This document shows positions 1-7,869 of a stretch of DNA of 64,000 nucleotides, in pieces (the first letter of the stretch is position 1; every line of letters begins with the position of its first letter). The notes under the pieces are model-generated. The model searched no databases and had not been told where the DNA came from. It saw nothing but the letters and a program-made list of their open reading frames with translations. Source of the stretch: Legionella gratiana (GTDB taxonomy: Bacteria; Pseudomonadota; Gammaproteobacteria; Legionellales; Legionellaceae); assembly GCF_001467695.1 (NCBI RefSeq), contig NZ_LNYE01000029.1, forward strand, positions 679,769 to 743,768, in the 5' to 3' direction. The position numbers and the translations under genes are program-made.

Positions 1-447
1 GAATTCCTTAGACTTAGTATAACTGCCTTTAATAGCAGGCACATAATAGCCGGTGAAAAGGCCTGGTTTTCCATTGTTATCGGTAAACTCTACAGGAGTA
101 AACCATTCTTCAAAAAATTGTTTGGCTTGTTTCTCTGCAACAGGAGTAATTTTTAAAGCTGCCTCACATGCAGGCTGCCAATCTTTTACTTGCAGGTCAA
201 TATGCTCGGTACCAACAACTTGCTCTGGATTCTGCCGAATGAACGCACGGCAAGATACCTGAAAAGTCTGCAAAGATTTTTTTAAATCCGCGGAACTCCA
301 GCCGGGTAATCGTTCAAAATCAGCCTCCTTAAACATAATCTCAGGCTGCTTTAGTGGCTGCTGTTTGATGAACCAAAAGAACCTGACCAAAATGCTAAAG
401 GTGATTAAAGTTAGAAAAAGTAGTGTATAAAGTATTTTCGTTTTCAT
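1..447 (-). CDS. mltA: Membrane-bound lytic murein transglycosylase A (partial, N-terminal 149 codons)
   Basis: The gene runs off the left edge; only the first 149 codons are present. I translated it by hand from the ATG at 447. It opens with a hydrophobic segment (residues 5-26), then a mature region with LPGWSSADL, two cysteines and GLFTGYYVP, which are typical of the MltA barrel. MltA cleaves the MurNAc-GlcNAc bond of peptidoglycan, releasing 1,6-anhydromuropeptides. Family members are about 350-380 residues, so a bit under half is visible. The catalytic aspartate lies in the missing part. The upstream ribosome site is weak. It faces the same way as the minor-pilin genes but is separated from them by 185 bp. 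Confidence 0.85.
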   Translation of the reverse strand, partial: MKTKILYTLLFLTLITFSILVRFFWFIKQQPLKQPEIMFKEADFERLPGWSSADLKKSLQTFQVSCRAFIRQNPEQVVGTEHIDLQVKDWQPACEAALKITPVAEKQAKQFFEEWFTPVEFTDNNGKPGLFTGYYVPAIKGSYTKSKEF

Positions 448-632
448 AAGCAGGATAATTTTTACACGTTATGGAATATATTGCAACAAAAATGAGTCGT
501 TTTCACATTTAAGTCCATTTGTCTCATCAGATGAAGAAAAAAATTGGATTAATAGTCTTTTGATTTTAAACGCTTTTTAAAAATTGTAAATAAACCATAG
601 ACATGTTGAAGTTTATTGGTCACCTCGCTGAA
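448..632. other. Intergenic region between mltA and the minor pilins
   Basis: This 185-bp AT-rich stretch lies upstream of mltA and downstream of the pilX-like gene, so it should hold the mltA promoter and possibly the end of the pilin transcript. I see no clear hairpin terminator, no conserved small ORF and no RNA gene in it. Confidence 0.4.
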
Positions 633-1157
633 TTAACTTAAGGATAAGTAGCTCCAACTGCTTATCCCTATAGGAGCAATATGTTCTTTAACAAAACAAT
701 TTGCCAATTTACCAACAGCAATCGATCTAACTTGTAAAAATGATAAAGGCTCACCTTTATCGAGTTGAACAATAGATAATCGCTGATGATGTGTTGCATA
801 CTTCCGATTCTTACTCCAAGCAACAAGGCAAGAAAACTCACCTAAATCCTCAATAAGATACTCATACTGTAAGCCCTCATGAGACAAAGAACAACCTTGG
901 TGATGAAGCAATTTATGGAGTACTTGGTTTTGTGACTCCTCTTTAATAACACAGTTGAGAGTAGACGATGTCACGTATTTTTTGGATAATTGCCTGGCTA
1001 CATTTTCCAAATTATAAAAGTTCTTATGTGACTCTTCTTGTCTGTTAATGACCTTGTGGTACAACAAAATATGTTGCATAGAAGCCAATAAAAGCAAGCT
1101 AATCACCATAATCATCAACAAGGTTACCGTAAAAATGAATCCCTTTTCCTTTTTCAT
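633..1157 (-). CDS. PilX-like minor pilin / type IV pilus assembly protein
   Basis: A 174-residue protein beginning MKKEKG-F followed by a strongly hydrophobic helix (about residues 8-28), the layout of a type IV pilin prepilin peptide. The residue five positions after the predicted cleavage is Val, not the usual Glu, so it resembles the PilX/GspK type of minor pilin that may start or cap a filament. The rest is polar with several cysteines. Its ATG overlaps the stop of the pilW-like gene (ATGA, 1154-1157), so translation is probably coupled. Last gene of a three-gene set in the order pilV-pilW-pilX. Assignment rests on the N-terminus and gene order. Confidence 0.65.
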   Translation of the reverse strand: MKKEKGFIFTVTLLMIMVISLLLLASMQHILLYHKVINRQEESHKNFYNLENVARQLSKKYVTSSTLNCVIKEESQNQVLHKLLHHQGCSLSHEGLQYEYLIEDLGEFSCLVAWSKNRKYATHHQRLSIVQLDKGEPLSFLQVRSIAVGKLANCFVKEHIAPIGISSWSYLSLS

Positions 1158-1897
1158 GATCCACGTACTGCAATCATAAGTTTATACGTCTTATCCTCTT
1201 CTAAGCCTAAAGTTACTTCAAGAAACTGCTTGTTTTGAATATATTGTTTTTTAATAGATAACGAATGAACTAAAGGCGTCACCTCTTCAGTTTGTACCCA
1301 TTGATAATAAAGAGCGTTTTGTCTTTTAGCATTTTTCTTAATAAACCAACGCTCTTCTAAAAACTCGCCAACGTAAGTAGCTGTCTCATAGACATGCATC
1401 AAGGGTTTACTTAAAATAATCCTCGTTTCGTTAATGTGCTGATTAATGGCTAAGAGTTCATGTATTTCTGCATAATTACAATCAGCAATTAATAAAGGTC
1501 GTTTTTCATTTAGTGAACCCAGATGTTGCACTAACAGAGTGGTTGGACTTTCTATTTTAATTAGTTTTGCAAAATTCACGTTCATCCGATTCACCTGAAT
1601 AAATTGAGAGGGTTGATTTTCAATGTTCAATGCACGAATAGAATTATGATAATTCCTGTGATCAATCACCTTTAATTGATCAAGACCTAAACAAGGGGTA
1701 AAACCTGCACGCCTAATACTGTCACTTAATAAATCATCTACCCATTGCACATCAAAGCCAGCCTCTAGAATTTTTTCTATTTCCATGTATTGACGCTTAC
1801 TGACTAAATAAAACTGAATTAACGGGGTCATAATCACACTGGCTAGAAAAAGACTGATTAATACTTCTGAAAGACTCAGACCTGCTTGTTTTTTCAT
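1154..1897 (-). CDS. PilW-like minor pilin
   Basis: A 247-residue protein with a prepilin leader, MKKQAG followed by LSLSEVLISL, including the Glu at position +5 of the mature form, and a hydrophobic helix to about residue 30. Size and position between pilV-like and pilX-like genes match PilW, a minor pilin in the complex that primes type IV pilus assembly. The start codon follows the pilV-like stop directly (TAA then ATG). The C-terminal two thirds has no motif I recognise, as expected for these fast-evolving proteins. Confidence 0.7.
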   Translation of the reverse strand: MKKQAGLSLSEVLISLFLASVIMTPLIQFYLVSKRQYMEIEKILEAGFDVQWVDDLLSDSIRRAGFTPCLGLDQLKVIDHRNYHNSIRALNIENQPSQFIQVNRMNVNFAKLIKIESPTTLLVQHLGSLNEKRPLLIADCNYAEIHELLAINQHINETRIILSKPLMHVYETATYVGEFLEERWFIKKNAKRQNALYYQWVQTEEVTPLVHSLSIKKQYIQNKQFLEVTLGLEEDKTYKLMIAVRGS

Positions 1898-2215
1898 TTA
1901 CATTAGCTTAATAGAACTGTGTTTCCGAGTTATAGAGTCTAAATGCTCATGCCAGGAAAGTTTTACTAATATGTCTTGTTCTTTATGCTGTATCACTAAA
2001 TGGAAAAAAGTAGGCCTTGGTGGAGTTTTTTTAATTTGGGTCGTTAATGTTTCTTCAATTTGATTCAGATAATGAGTCGCTTGTGTCCGTATCACTAACT
2101 GATTTAACATGTATTTGCTCTGTTCTTGTTGCTGAAGCAGTGTAAGGACCAATGTTGTTACTAACAATAAAGACACTAATACTTCGACAAGGGAAAATCC
2201 CTTTTGCTGATTCAT
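1898..2215 (-). CDS. PilV-like minor pilin
   Basis: I place the start at the ATG at 2215, giving 105 residues, because the classical prepilin motif begins there: MNQQKG then FSLVEVLVSLLL with Glu at +5 and a 20-residue hydrophobic helix. An in-frame ATG at 2284 would add 23 residues ahead of the leader and is unlikely. PilV-type minor pilins help initiate pilus assembly and, with PilW and PilX, often present the PilY1 adhesin. No pilY1 lies next to this cluster within the window. First gene of the set. Confidence 0.7.
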   Translation of the reverse strand: MNQQKGFSLVEVLVSLLLVTTLVLTLLQQQEQSKYMLNQLVIRTQATHYLNQIEETLTTQIKKTPPRPTFFHLVIQHKEQDILVKLSWHEHLDSITRKHSSIKLM

Positions 2216-2485
2216 AGTCCATTTCCTTTGGTTGGATTGCCCTTCAAGGGTAATGTCATAGAATAAAAAATTCAAGAAGGACATCGCTTATTTTTTTATT
2301 AATCATTAAAATAAAATCAAAAATTTATCATTCTGATTTTCTAGGATAATGAACGATACCAATACATCGGTCACAAAAGTGCTTGAATGAGCTTGCTAAA
2401 GCAGTGTAAAGTTTGTTTTGAAAAAATGCATGCAAGAGAATACTTAGTTGGATAATATTAAATTATAAAAGGCAAGGAACGAGTT

Positions 2486-3595
2486 ATGGCAGTTAATTTT
2501 CAACAATTACCTCATCCAGGAATACGCGCTTTAGTCCCTTATAGACCAGGAAAATCGATAGAGGAATTAGCACGTGAAAAAGGAATCAACGACATTATTA
2601 AATTGGCGAGCAACGAAAATCCTTTAGGATGTAGCCCATTAGCCTTAGCTGCATTGCAAGAAATGTCCACCCATGTACTTGCTACTTATCCTTCGCCAAT
2701 CAATCATCCTTTAATGATCAAACTGGCAAAAAAACTTAAAATTAACCCCGACCAGATTTTTTTAAGCAATGGATCAGACTATATCTTCAATATGTTGCTG
2801 ACTTGTTTCGGTTTACATAATGAAAAGCATATACTAACCCATGATTTCGCATTCAGCACTTATGCCATTCAAGCACACTCACTCAATATCCCGGTTCGTT
2901 CGGCAGCAATTCATCCAAATTGGCAAGTCAATGTAGACAACTTAATTCATGCCTGTACTCCAAAAACCAGTATCATCTTTCTAGCAAATCCCAATAATCC
3001 TACAGGAGTGCTCATTGATCAAAAAGAAATAAAACGTCTCTTGGATCATATACCCGAAAGTACTTTATTAGTGCTTGATGAAGCTTATTTTGAATTTGCA
3101 GAATCGCAACTGCGTTACAATAGCATTGAGTGGATAGCCCAATACCCTAACCTAATAGTGACGCGAACTTTTTCTAAAATCTATGGATTAGCTGGAGTGC
3201 GTCTTGGTTATGCCATCGCACACCCTTCTATTATTGAAATTTTACTACGGGTGCAATTACCTTTTACCGTTAATCAGGTAGCACTCACTACAGCTTATGC
3301 AGCCTTAGATGATGAAGATTTTTTACGATTAAGCTTACAGACTAATGCAGATGGAATGAAGCAAATACGCCAAGGATTAGATCAATTTGATATTGATTAT
3401 TTACCTTCAGCATGTAATTTTCTTACCTTCAACTGTAAAGAAGATGGAATGGCACTCTATAACTATCTATTAGATAAAGGTATCATTGTTCGTCCTTTAC
3501 ATCCCTATAAAATGAACAGTTACATTAGGGTCACCATAGGAACCCAGGAGCAAAATTCTCGCTTTCTTGAGGCATTAAATAATTATTATAAGTAA
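2486..3595 (+). CDS. hisC: Histidinol-phosphate aminotransferase
   Basis: A 369-residue fold-type I PLP aminotransferase. It has the substrate-binding SNENPLG at residues 42-48, NPNNPTG at 168-174, and the PLP lysine at K231 in the TFSKIYGLAGVRLGYA context. HisC converts histidinol phosphate and 2-oxoglutarate to imidazole acetol-phosphate and glutamate in histidine synthesis; some relatives also act on aromatic or tyrosine precursors. No other his genes are near, so this may be a stand-alone second copy (HisC2 type). The next gene, phhB, belongs to aromatic amino-acid metabolism, which suits a broad-specificity aminotransferase. An AAGGA-type ribosome site precedes the ATG. Confidence 0.9.
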   Translation: MAVNFQQLPHPGIRALVPYRPGKSIEELAREKGINDIIKLASNENPLGCSPLALAALQEMSTHVLATYPSPINHPLMIKLAKKLKINPDQIFLSNGSDYIFNMLLTCFGLHNEKHILTHDFAFSTYAIQAHSLNIPVRSAAIHPNWQVNVDNLIHACTPKTSIIFLANPNNPTGVLIDQKEIKRLLDHIPESTLLVLDEAYFEFAESQLRYNSIEWIAQYPNLIVTRTFSKIYGLAGVRLGYAIAHPSIIEILLRVQLPFTVNQVALTTAYAALDDEDFLRLSLQTNADGMKQIRQGLDQFDIDYLPSACNFLTFNCKEDGMALYNYLLDKGIIVRPLHPYKMNSYIRVTIGTQEQNSRFLEALNNYYK

Positions 3596-3605
3596 GGAAA
3601 TGAAA

Positions 3606-3947
3606 ATGACTAGTGACTTAAGCAGCAAACATTGTGAATCATGCGAAGGCATAGGATCTGCGTTAAATGCAGAGCAAGTAAAAAACTTATTACCTCAATT
3701 AGATAAGAATTGGACAGTCAGTGCGGATAACCGCAGCATCAAACGCAGTTTGTCCTTTAAAAATTTTTATGAAACCATGGCTTTTGTCAACGCTCTTGCC
3801 TGGATAGCCAATATTGAAAATCACCACCCTGATTTAGAAGTTGGCTATAACTATTGTCATGTTCATTTCATGACCCATGCACTAGATGGTTTGAGCCATA
3901 ACGATTTCATTTGCGCCGCGAAAATGGATAAATTATTAGCTGATTAG
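3606..3947 (+). CDS. phhB: Pterin-4a-carbinolamine dehydratase
   Basis: A 113-residue protein of the PCD/DCoH family, recognised from the IENHHPDLEVGYNYCHV core with its active-site histidines and the later THALDGLS. It dehydrates 4a-hydroxytetrahydrobiopterin, recycling the cofactor of phenylalanine hydroxylase. I prefer the ATG at 3606 over 3600, because the AAGGA at 3594-3598 is only one base from the first ATG but seven from the second. The AAGGA overlaps the hisC stop codon (TAA 3593-3595), so both genes are likely one transcript. No phenylalanine hydroxylase gene is present here. Confidence 0.9.
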   Translation: MTSDLSSKHCESCEGIGSALNAEQVKNLLPQLDKNWTVSADNRSIKRSLSFKNFYETMAFVNALAWIANIENHHPDLEVGYNYCHVHFMTHALDGLSHNDFICAAKMDKLLAD

Positions 3948-4017
3948 AATAAGACTTTGTAAGCGCCGCGATGTGATCAAGAGGCAAAGCTGCGCTTGGG
4001 GATGCTGTGGTAAGTGC

Positions 4018-4164
4018 TCATACAAGTAATAAAATAATTAAAATCAGGAGAATTACACCTACTCCACCACTTGGATAATACCCCCATGCTCTACTATAAG
4101 GCCATCTAGGAAGTAATCCTATTAAAAGTAAAATTAGTATAACAAGTAAAATTAAGTCCATCAT
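4018..4164 (-). CDS. Small DUF3309-family membrane protein (48 residues)
   Basis: I found this short gene by reading the minus strand from the double ATG at 4164/4161. The product has an N-terminal hydrophobic stretch, then LPRWPYSRAWGYYPSGG, then a second hydrophobic stretch. That arrangement of two membrane helices around a WPYSRxWGYxPSG loop is the DUF3309 signature. An AAGGA ribosome site lies 4-8 bases upstream of the first ATG. The function of the family is unknown. It sits alone between phhB and dnaE, which converge on this region. Confidence 0.8.
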   Translation of the reverse strand: MMDLILLVILILLLIGLLPRWPYSRAWGYYPSGGVGVILLILIILLLV

Positions 4165-4283
4165 TAAATTCCTTTTTAAGAAGACTCTAATCTAATTATA
4201 ACCATTGAATAGCAAAAATGCTGCTCAGATTCCTTCTTTATTGGAATGAGTGATCAATTTTAGGCCTATAAAGTACTTTGAGA

Positions 4284-7200
4284 TTAATATCTTATGATGA
4301 CTTTATCCTCACCTAAAAGATTCGCTAAAAGCCCAAGCAATTCATCACTAGGTAAAATCTGCCATTGTGGTGCCAAACTCAATTGTGCTTTTGCATATTC
4401 GTTAGAATAAGAAAATTGAACGGCACAACGTCCAATATGTGCTTTTAATAAAGCTTGAAGGGAGGGTAAAATGCCTTGATTTCCAGCATGCAACCGCAAC
4501 TCCAAACACCGAGCAAATTTTGTACGCGCAGCGGGTATATCATAAAGAGAGCTAGCAGTCATTTTTACTCCCCCATTATAATCATCATGCGCTACTTCAC
4601 CTTCAACAACAAGCATATCGCCAATTGCTAAAGTAGAAGCAAATGATTCGAAAAGCTCATCAAAAATAACAATATCTATTCGTGCTGTAGAATCCTCCAT
4701 GCCTAGAATCACGAGTTTCTTACCTCGTTTCGTTATAATCTTACGAATTCCTACTACTTGAGCACATAAAATTGCTTTTTTATGCATTGATGGATTTAAT
4801 TGACTTATTGGTACAATAAAATCACTAAATTCACGTCGATACTGATCTGCGGGATGGCCCGTCAAATAAAAACCCAATACTTCCCGTTCACCTTCTAAAC
4901 GTTGTGCTTCAGACCAAGATTTGCATAAAACATATTCTTGTTCCGTAGCACCATCATCTAATAATGAAAATAAATCAAATTGACCACTGGATTGATTCTG
5001 ATGTTCTTTCTCTGCTACTTTTAACGCTTTTTCTAAAGAAGCAGTCAATACCGCCCTTTCTACCTTCCAATCATCAAAGGCACCACTTTTGATCAATGCC
5101 TCCAATACGCGTCGATTCACTTTACGTAAATCCAACCGTTGACAAAAGCTAAATAAATCGAGATAGCTTCCTTCTGAACCACGTGCTTCGATAATACAAT
5201 CGATTGCGGATTCCCCTACCCCTTTTATAGCACCAAGACCATAAATAATGGTAGCATCGTCAATAACGGTAAAGTGATACATTGAGTGATTGATGGAGGG
5301 AGGCAAAATTTTTAACTTCATATGCGAACATTCATCAATAAACGTGACTACTTTATCGGTGTTATCCATATCCGATGACATTACCGCCGCCATAAATGCT
5401 GCGGGATAATGGGCTTTAAGCCAAGCAGTTTGATAGGCTACCAAAGCATATGCTGCTGAGTGAGATTTATTAAATCCATAGCCGGCAAATTTTTCCATTA
5501 AATCAAAAATATGAGTTGCTACTTTTTCATCAACACCTCTTGCCGTTGCTCCCTCAGTAAAAATTTCCCGCTGTTTCGCCATTTCTTCAGGTTTTTTCTT
5601 TCCCATAGCGCGACGCAACAGATCGGCAGCGCCTAAGGTATAATTTGCTAAGACTTGGGCGATTTGCATGACCTGTTCTTGATATAAGATCACACCATAA
5701 GTGGGCTTTAAAATAGGCTCCAAATCAGGATGAGGATAATCAACCGCTGCTCGTCCATGCTTACGATCAATAAAATCATCCACCATTCCTGACTGTAAAG
5801 GACCTGGTCTAAATAAAGCAACTAAAGCGATGATATCTTCAAAACAATCGGGTTGTAAGCGATTAATGAGCTCCTTCATTCCGCGTGATTCCAGCTGAAA
5901 TACTGCTGTAGTTTTACACGCTTTTAACAAATCAAAAGAGGCCGGATCATCCGTTGGAATTTGGCTAATATCAATTGGAGACAGTCCTTCGCATTCGCGT
6001 TGCTTGTTTACCGTAGTTAAAGCCCAATCGATAATGGTTAAAGTTCGTAAACCCAAAAAATCAAACTTAACTAAGCCTGCTGCTTCTACATCATCTTTGT
6101 CAAATTGACTTACAATTTGTGTAGAGCCCTCTTCACAATAAATGGCTGTAAAATCAGTCAACTGAGAAGGAGCAATTACTACGCCCCCCGCATGTTTCCC
6201 TGCATTACGCGTGATGCCTTCGAGTTTTAATGCCAGATCGATAAGTTCTTTGACTTCTTCCTCTTCAGTATAGCGTCGCTTAAGTTCTTCTTCTTGTTCT
6301 AATGCTTTGCTTAAAGTAATGCCTAACTCAAAAGGGATTAATTTGGCTAACTTATCAACAAATCCATAAGGATGGCCTAATACACGTCCCACATCGCGAA
6401 CTACAGCTTTTGCAGCCATAGTACCAAAAGTAATAATTTGTGATACGCTTTGTCTGCCGTATTTCTCGGCTACATACTCAATGACTCGATCACGTCCCTC
6501 CATGCAAAAATCAATATCAAAATCAGGCATGGATACTCGTTCTGGGTTTAAAAATCGCTCAAACAGCAATTCGTATTCCAAAGGATCTAAATCTGTAATT
6601 TTTAAAGCATATGCAACCAATGAACCTGCTCCAGAACCACGTCCTGGCCCGACAGGTACTCCATTTTTCTTTGCCCATTGAATAAAATCCGCAACAATCA
6701 GGAAATAACCAGCAAAACCCATGTTATTGATCACATCTAATTCAACTTGCAGTCGTTTGTCATACTCTTGTCTCGAGATCAGCAATTCTTCTGGTGATGC
6801 ATTTTTAAACAGTTGCTGAAGACGTTCTTCCAAACCGATTTCTGATAAATGAGACAAATAATTCTCAACAGTAGAATCATTAGGAATAGGAAAATTAGGT
6901 AAATAATTATTCCCTAGGTCCAATTTCACCGTGCATCGTTTGCTGATTTCTACAGTATTAGTAAGTGCAGAAGGCAAATCAGCAAATAAAGCGACCATTT
7001 CATCAGCTGAACGTAAATACTGCTGGGCACTGTATTTCTGCTCTCTTCTGGGATCGGCTAAAGTATAACCTTCATGAATACAAACACGTGCTTCATGTGC
7101 ATCAAAATCCTCTTTATCCAAAAAACGTACATCATTTGTTGCAACTAATGGCAACTTCAATTCATTGGCCAAAGCAATTAGCTTTTCATTGTAACGCGCC

Positions 7201-7730
7201 TCATCAGGTCTGCCAGTTCGTTGGATTTCTAAATAAAAACGATTGGAGAAAAGTTCCTGCCAATATAACGCTCGACTTTTAGCCAACTCTGCATCATCTG
7301 CTAATAAAGCCTGTCCAATATCGCCAAACTTTCCTCCTGATAATGCAATAAGTCCGGCTGAATATTCTGCTATCCACTGATGTTGTACCCTTGGTTGACC
7401 TTGATGCTGCCCTTCTTGATAAGCTTTTGAAATAAGACATGTTAAATTTTTATATCCCTCTGAGTTGAGGCATAAAAGAATCAAAGAAAAAACACGACCA
7501 GGATGTTCAGAATTATGCCAGGGCAAGTCACTACCAATAATAGGTTTTATTCCAGCTTCGACGGCACATTTATAATGCTTCACAGCAGCAAATAAATTAC
7601 AATGATCAGTCAATGCAACAGCGCACATTCCTCGTGAAGGAAGAGCCTTCATCAAAGGTTTTACCCGCACCAAACCATCAACTAAAGAAAACTCTGTGTG
7701 AACACGTAAATGAACAAACTGATGCCGCAT
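4284..7730 (-). CDS. dnaE: DNA polymerase III alpha subunit
   Basis: An 1148-residue replicative polymerase, close to the usual 1160. It starts with the PHP domain (FVHLRVHTEFSLVDG, ALTDHCNL), then the C-family palm and fingers with GPGRGSGAGSLVAYAL and the catalytic aspartates in PDFDIDF at about residue 400, GYGFNKSHSAAYA further on, the helix-hairpin-helix region, and a C-terminal OB-fold near residues 960-1040. It is the catalytic core of the chromosomal replicase. It appears monocistronic, with about 140 bp upstream. Confidence 0.97.
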   Translation of the reverse strand: MRHQFVHLRVHTEFSLVDGLVRVKPLMKALPSRGMCAVALTDHCNLFAAVKHYKCAVEAGIKPIIGSDLPWHNSEHPGRVFSLILLCLNSEGYKNLTCLISKAYQEGQHQGQPRVQHQWIAEYSAGLIALSGGKFGDIGQALLADDAELAKSRALYWQELFSNRFYLEIQRTGRPDEARYNEKLIALANELKLPLVATNDVRFLDKEDFDAHEARVCIHEGYTLADPRREQKYSAQQYLRSADEMVALFADLPSALTNTVEISKRCTVKLDLGNNYLPNFPIPNDSTVENYLSHLSEIGLEERLQQLFKNASPEELLISRQEYDKRLQVELDVINNMGFAGYFLIVADFIQWAKKNGVPVGPGRGSGAGSLVAYALKITDLDPLEYELLFERFLNPERVSMPDFDIDFCMEGRDRVIEYVAEKYGRQSVSQIITFGTMAAKAVVRDVGRVLGHPYGFVDKLAKLIPFELGITLSKALEQEEELKRRYTEEEEVKELIDLALKLEGITRNAGKHAGGVVIAPSQLTDFTAIYCEEGSTQIVSQFDKDDVEAAGLVKFDFLGLRTLTIIDWALTTVNKQRECEGLSPIDISQIPTDDPASFDLLKACKTTAVFQLESRGMKELINRLQPDCFEDIIALVALFRPGPLQSGMVDDFIDRKHGRAAVDYPHPDLEPILKPTYGVILYQEQVMQIAQVLANYTLGAADLLRRAMGKKKPEEMAKQREIFTEGATARGVDEKVATHIFDLMEKFAGYGFNKSHSAAYALVAYQTAWLKAHYPAAFMAAVMSSDMDNTDKVVTFIDECSHMKLKILPPSINHSMYHFTVIDDATIIYGLGAIKGVGESAIDCIIEARGSEGSYLDLFSFCQRLDLRKVNRRVLEALIKSGAFDDWKVERAVLTASLEKALKVAEKEHQNQSSGQFDLFSLLDDGATEQEYVLCKSWSEAQRLEGEREVLGFYLTGHPADQYRREFSDFIVPISQLNPSMHKKAILCAQVVGIRKIITKRGKKLVILGMEDSTARIDIVIFDELFESFASTLAIGDMLVVEGEVAHDDYNGGVKMTASSLYDIPAARTKFARCLELRLHAGNQGILPSLQALLKAHIGRCAVQFSYSNEYAKAQLSLAPQWQILPSDELLGLLANLLGEDKVIIRY

Positions 7731-7869
7731 AAGGAAAATAATCTCATTTAGATTAATTGAAGAACTTTAACCTAAATCACTAATTTTGCATATGGTATTA
7801 CGCATAAATCATCGTTCGACTTACGATTCAGCCTAGCATTATAAACGAAACCTGGACTAGTAATTAACG
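7731..7869. other. dnaE upstream region with a half copy of the palindromic repeat
   Basis: This short spacer carries the dnaE promoter, which I could not place with confidence. Its right end (7863-7877 with the start of the next gene) holds the sequence ATCGAACTGACGTTA when read leftward. This is identical to one arm of the dispersed palindrome at 31345-31359. The matching second arm is missing. Confidence 0.5.

Noticed and set aside
53-262. A small plus-strand gene at the left edge
   Set aside because: It overlaps the whole visible part of mltA in the opposite direction, has no ribosome site and no recognisable sequence.
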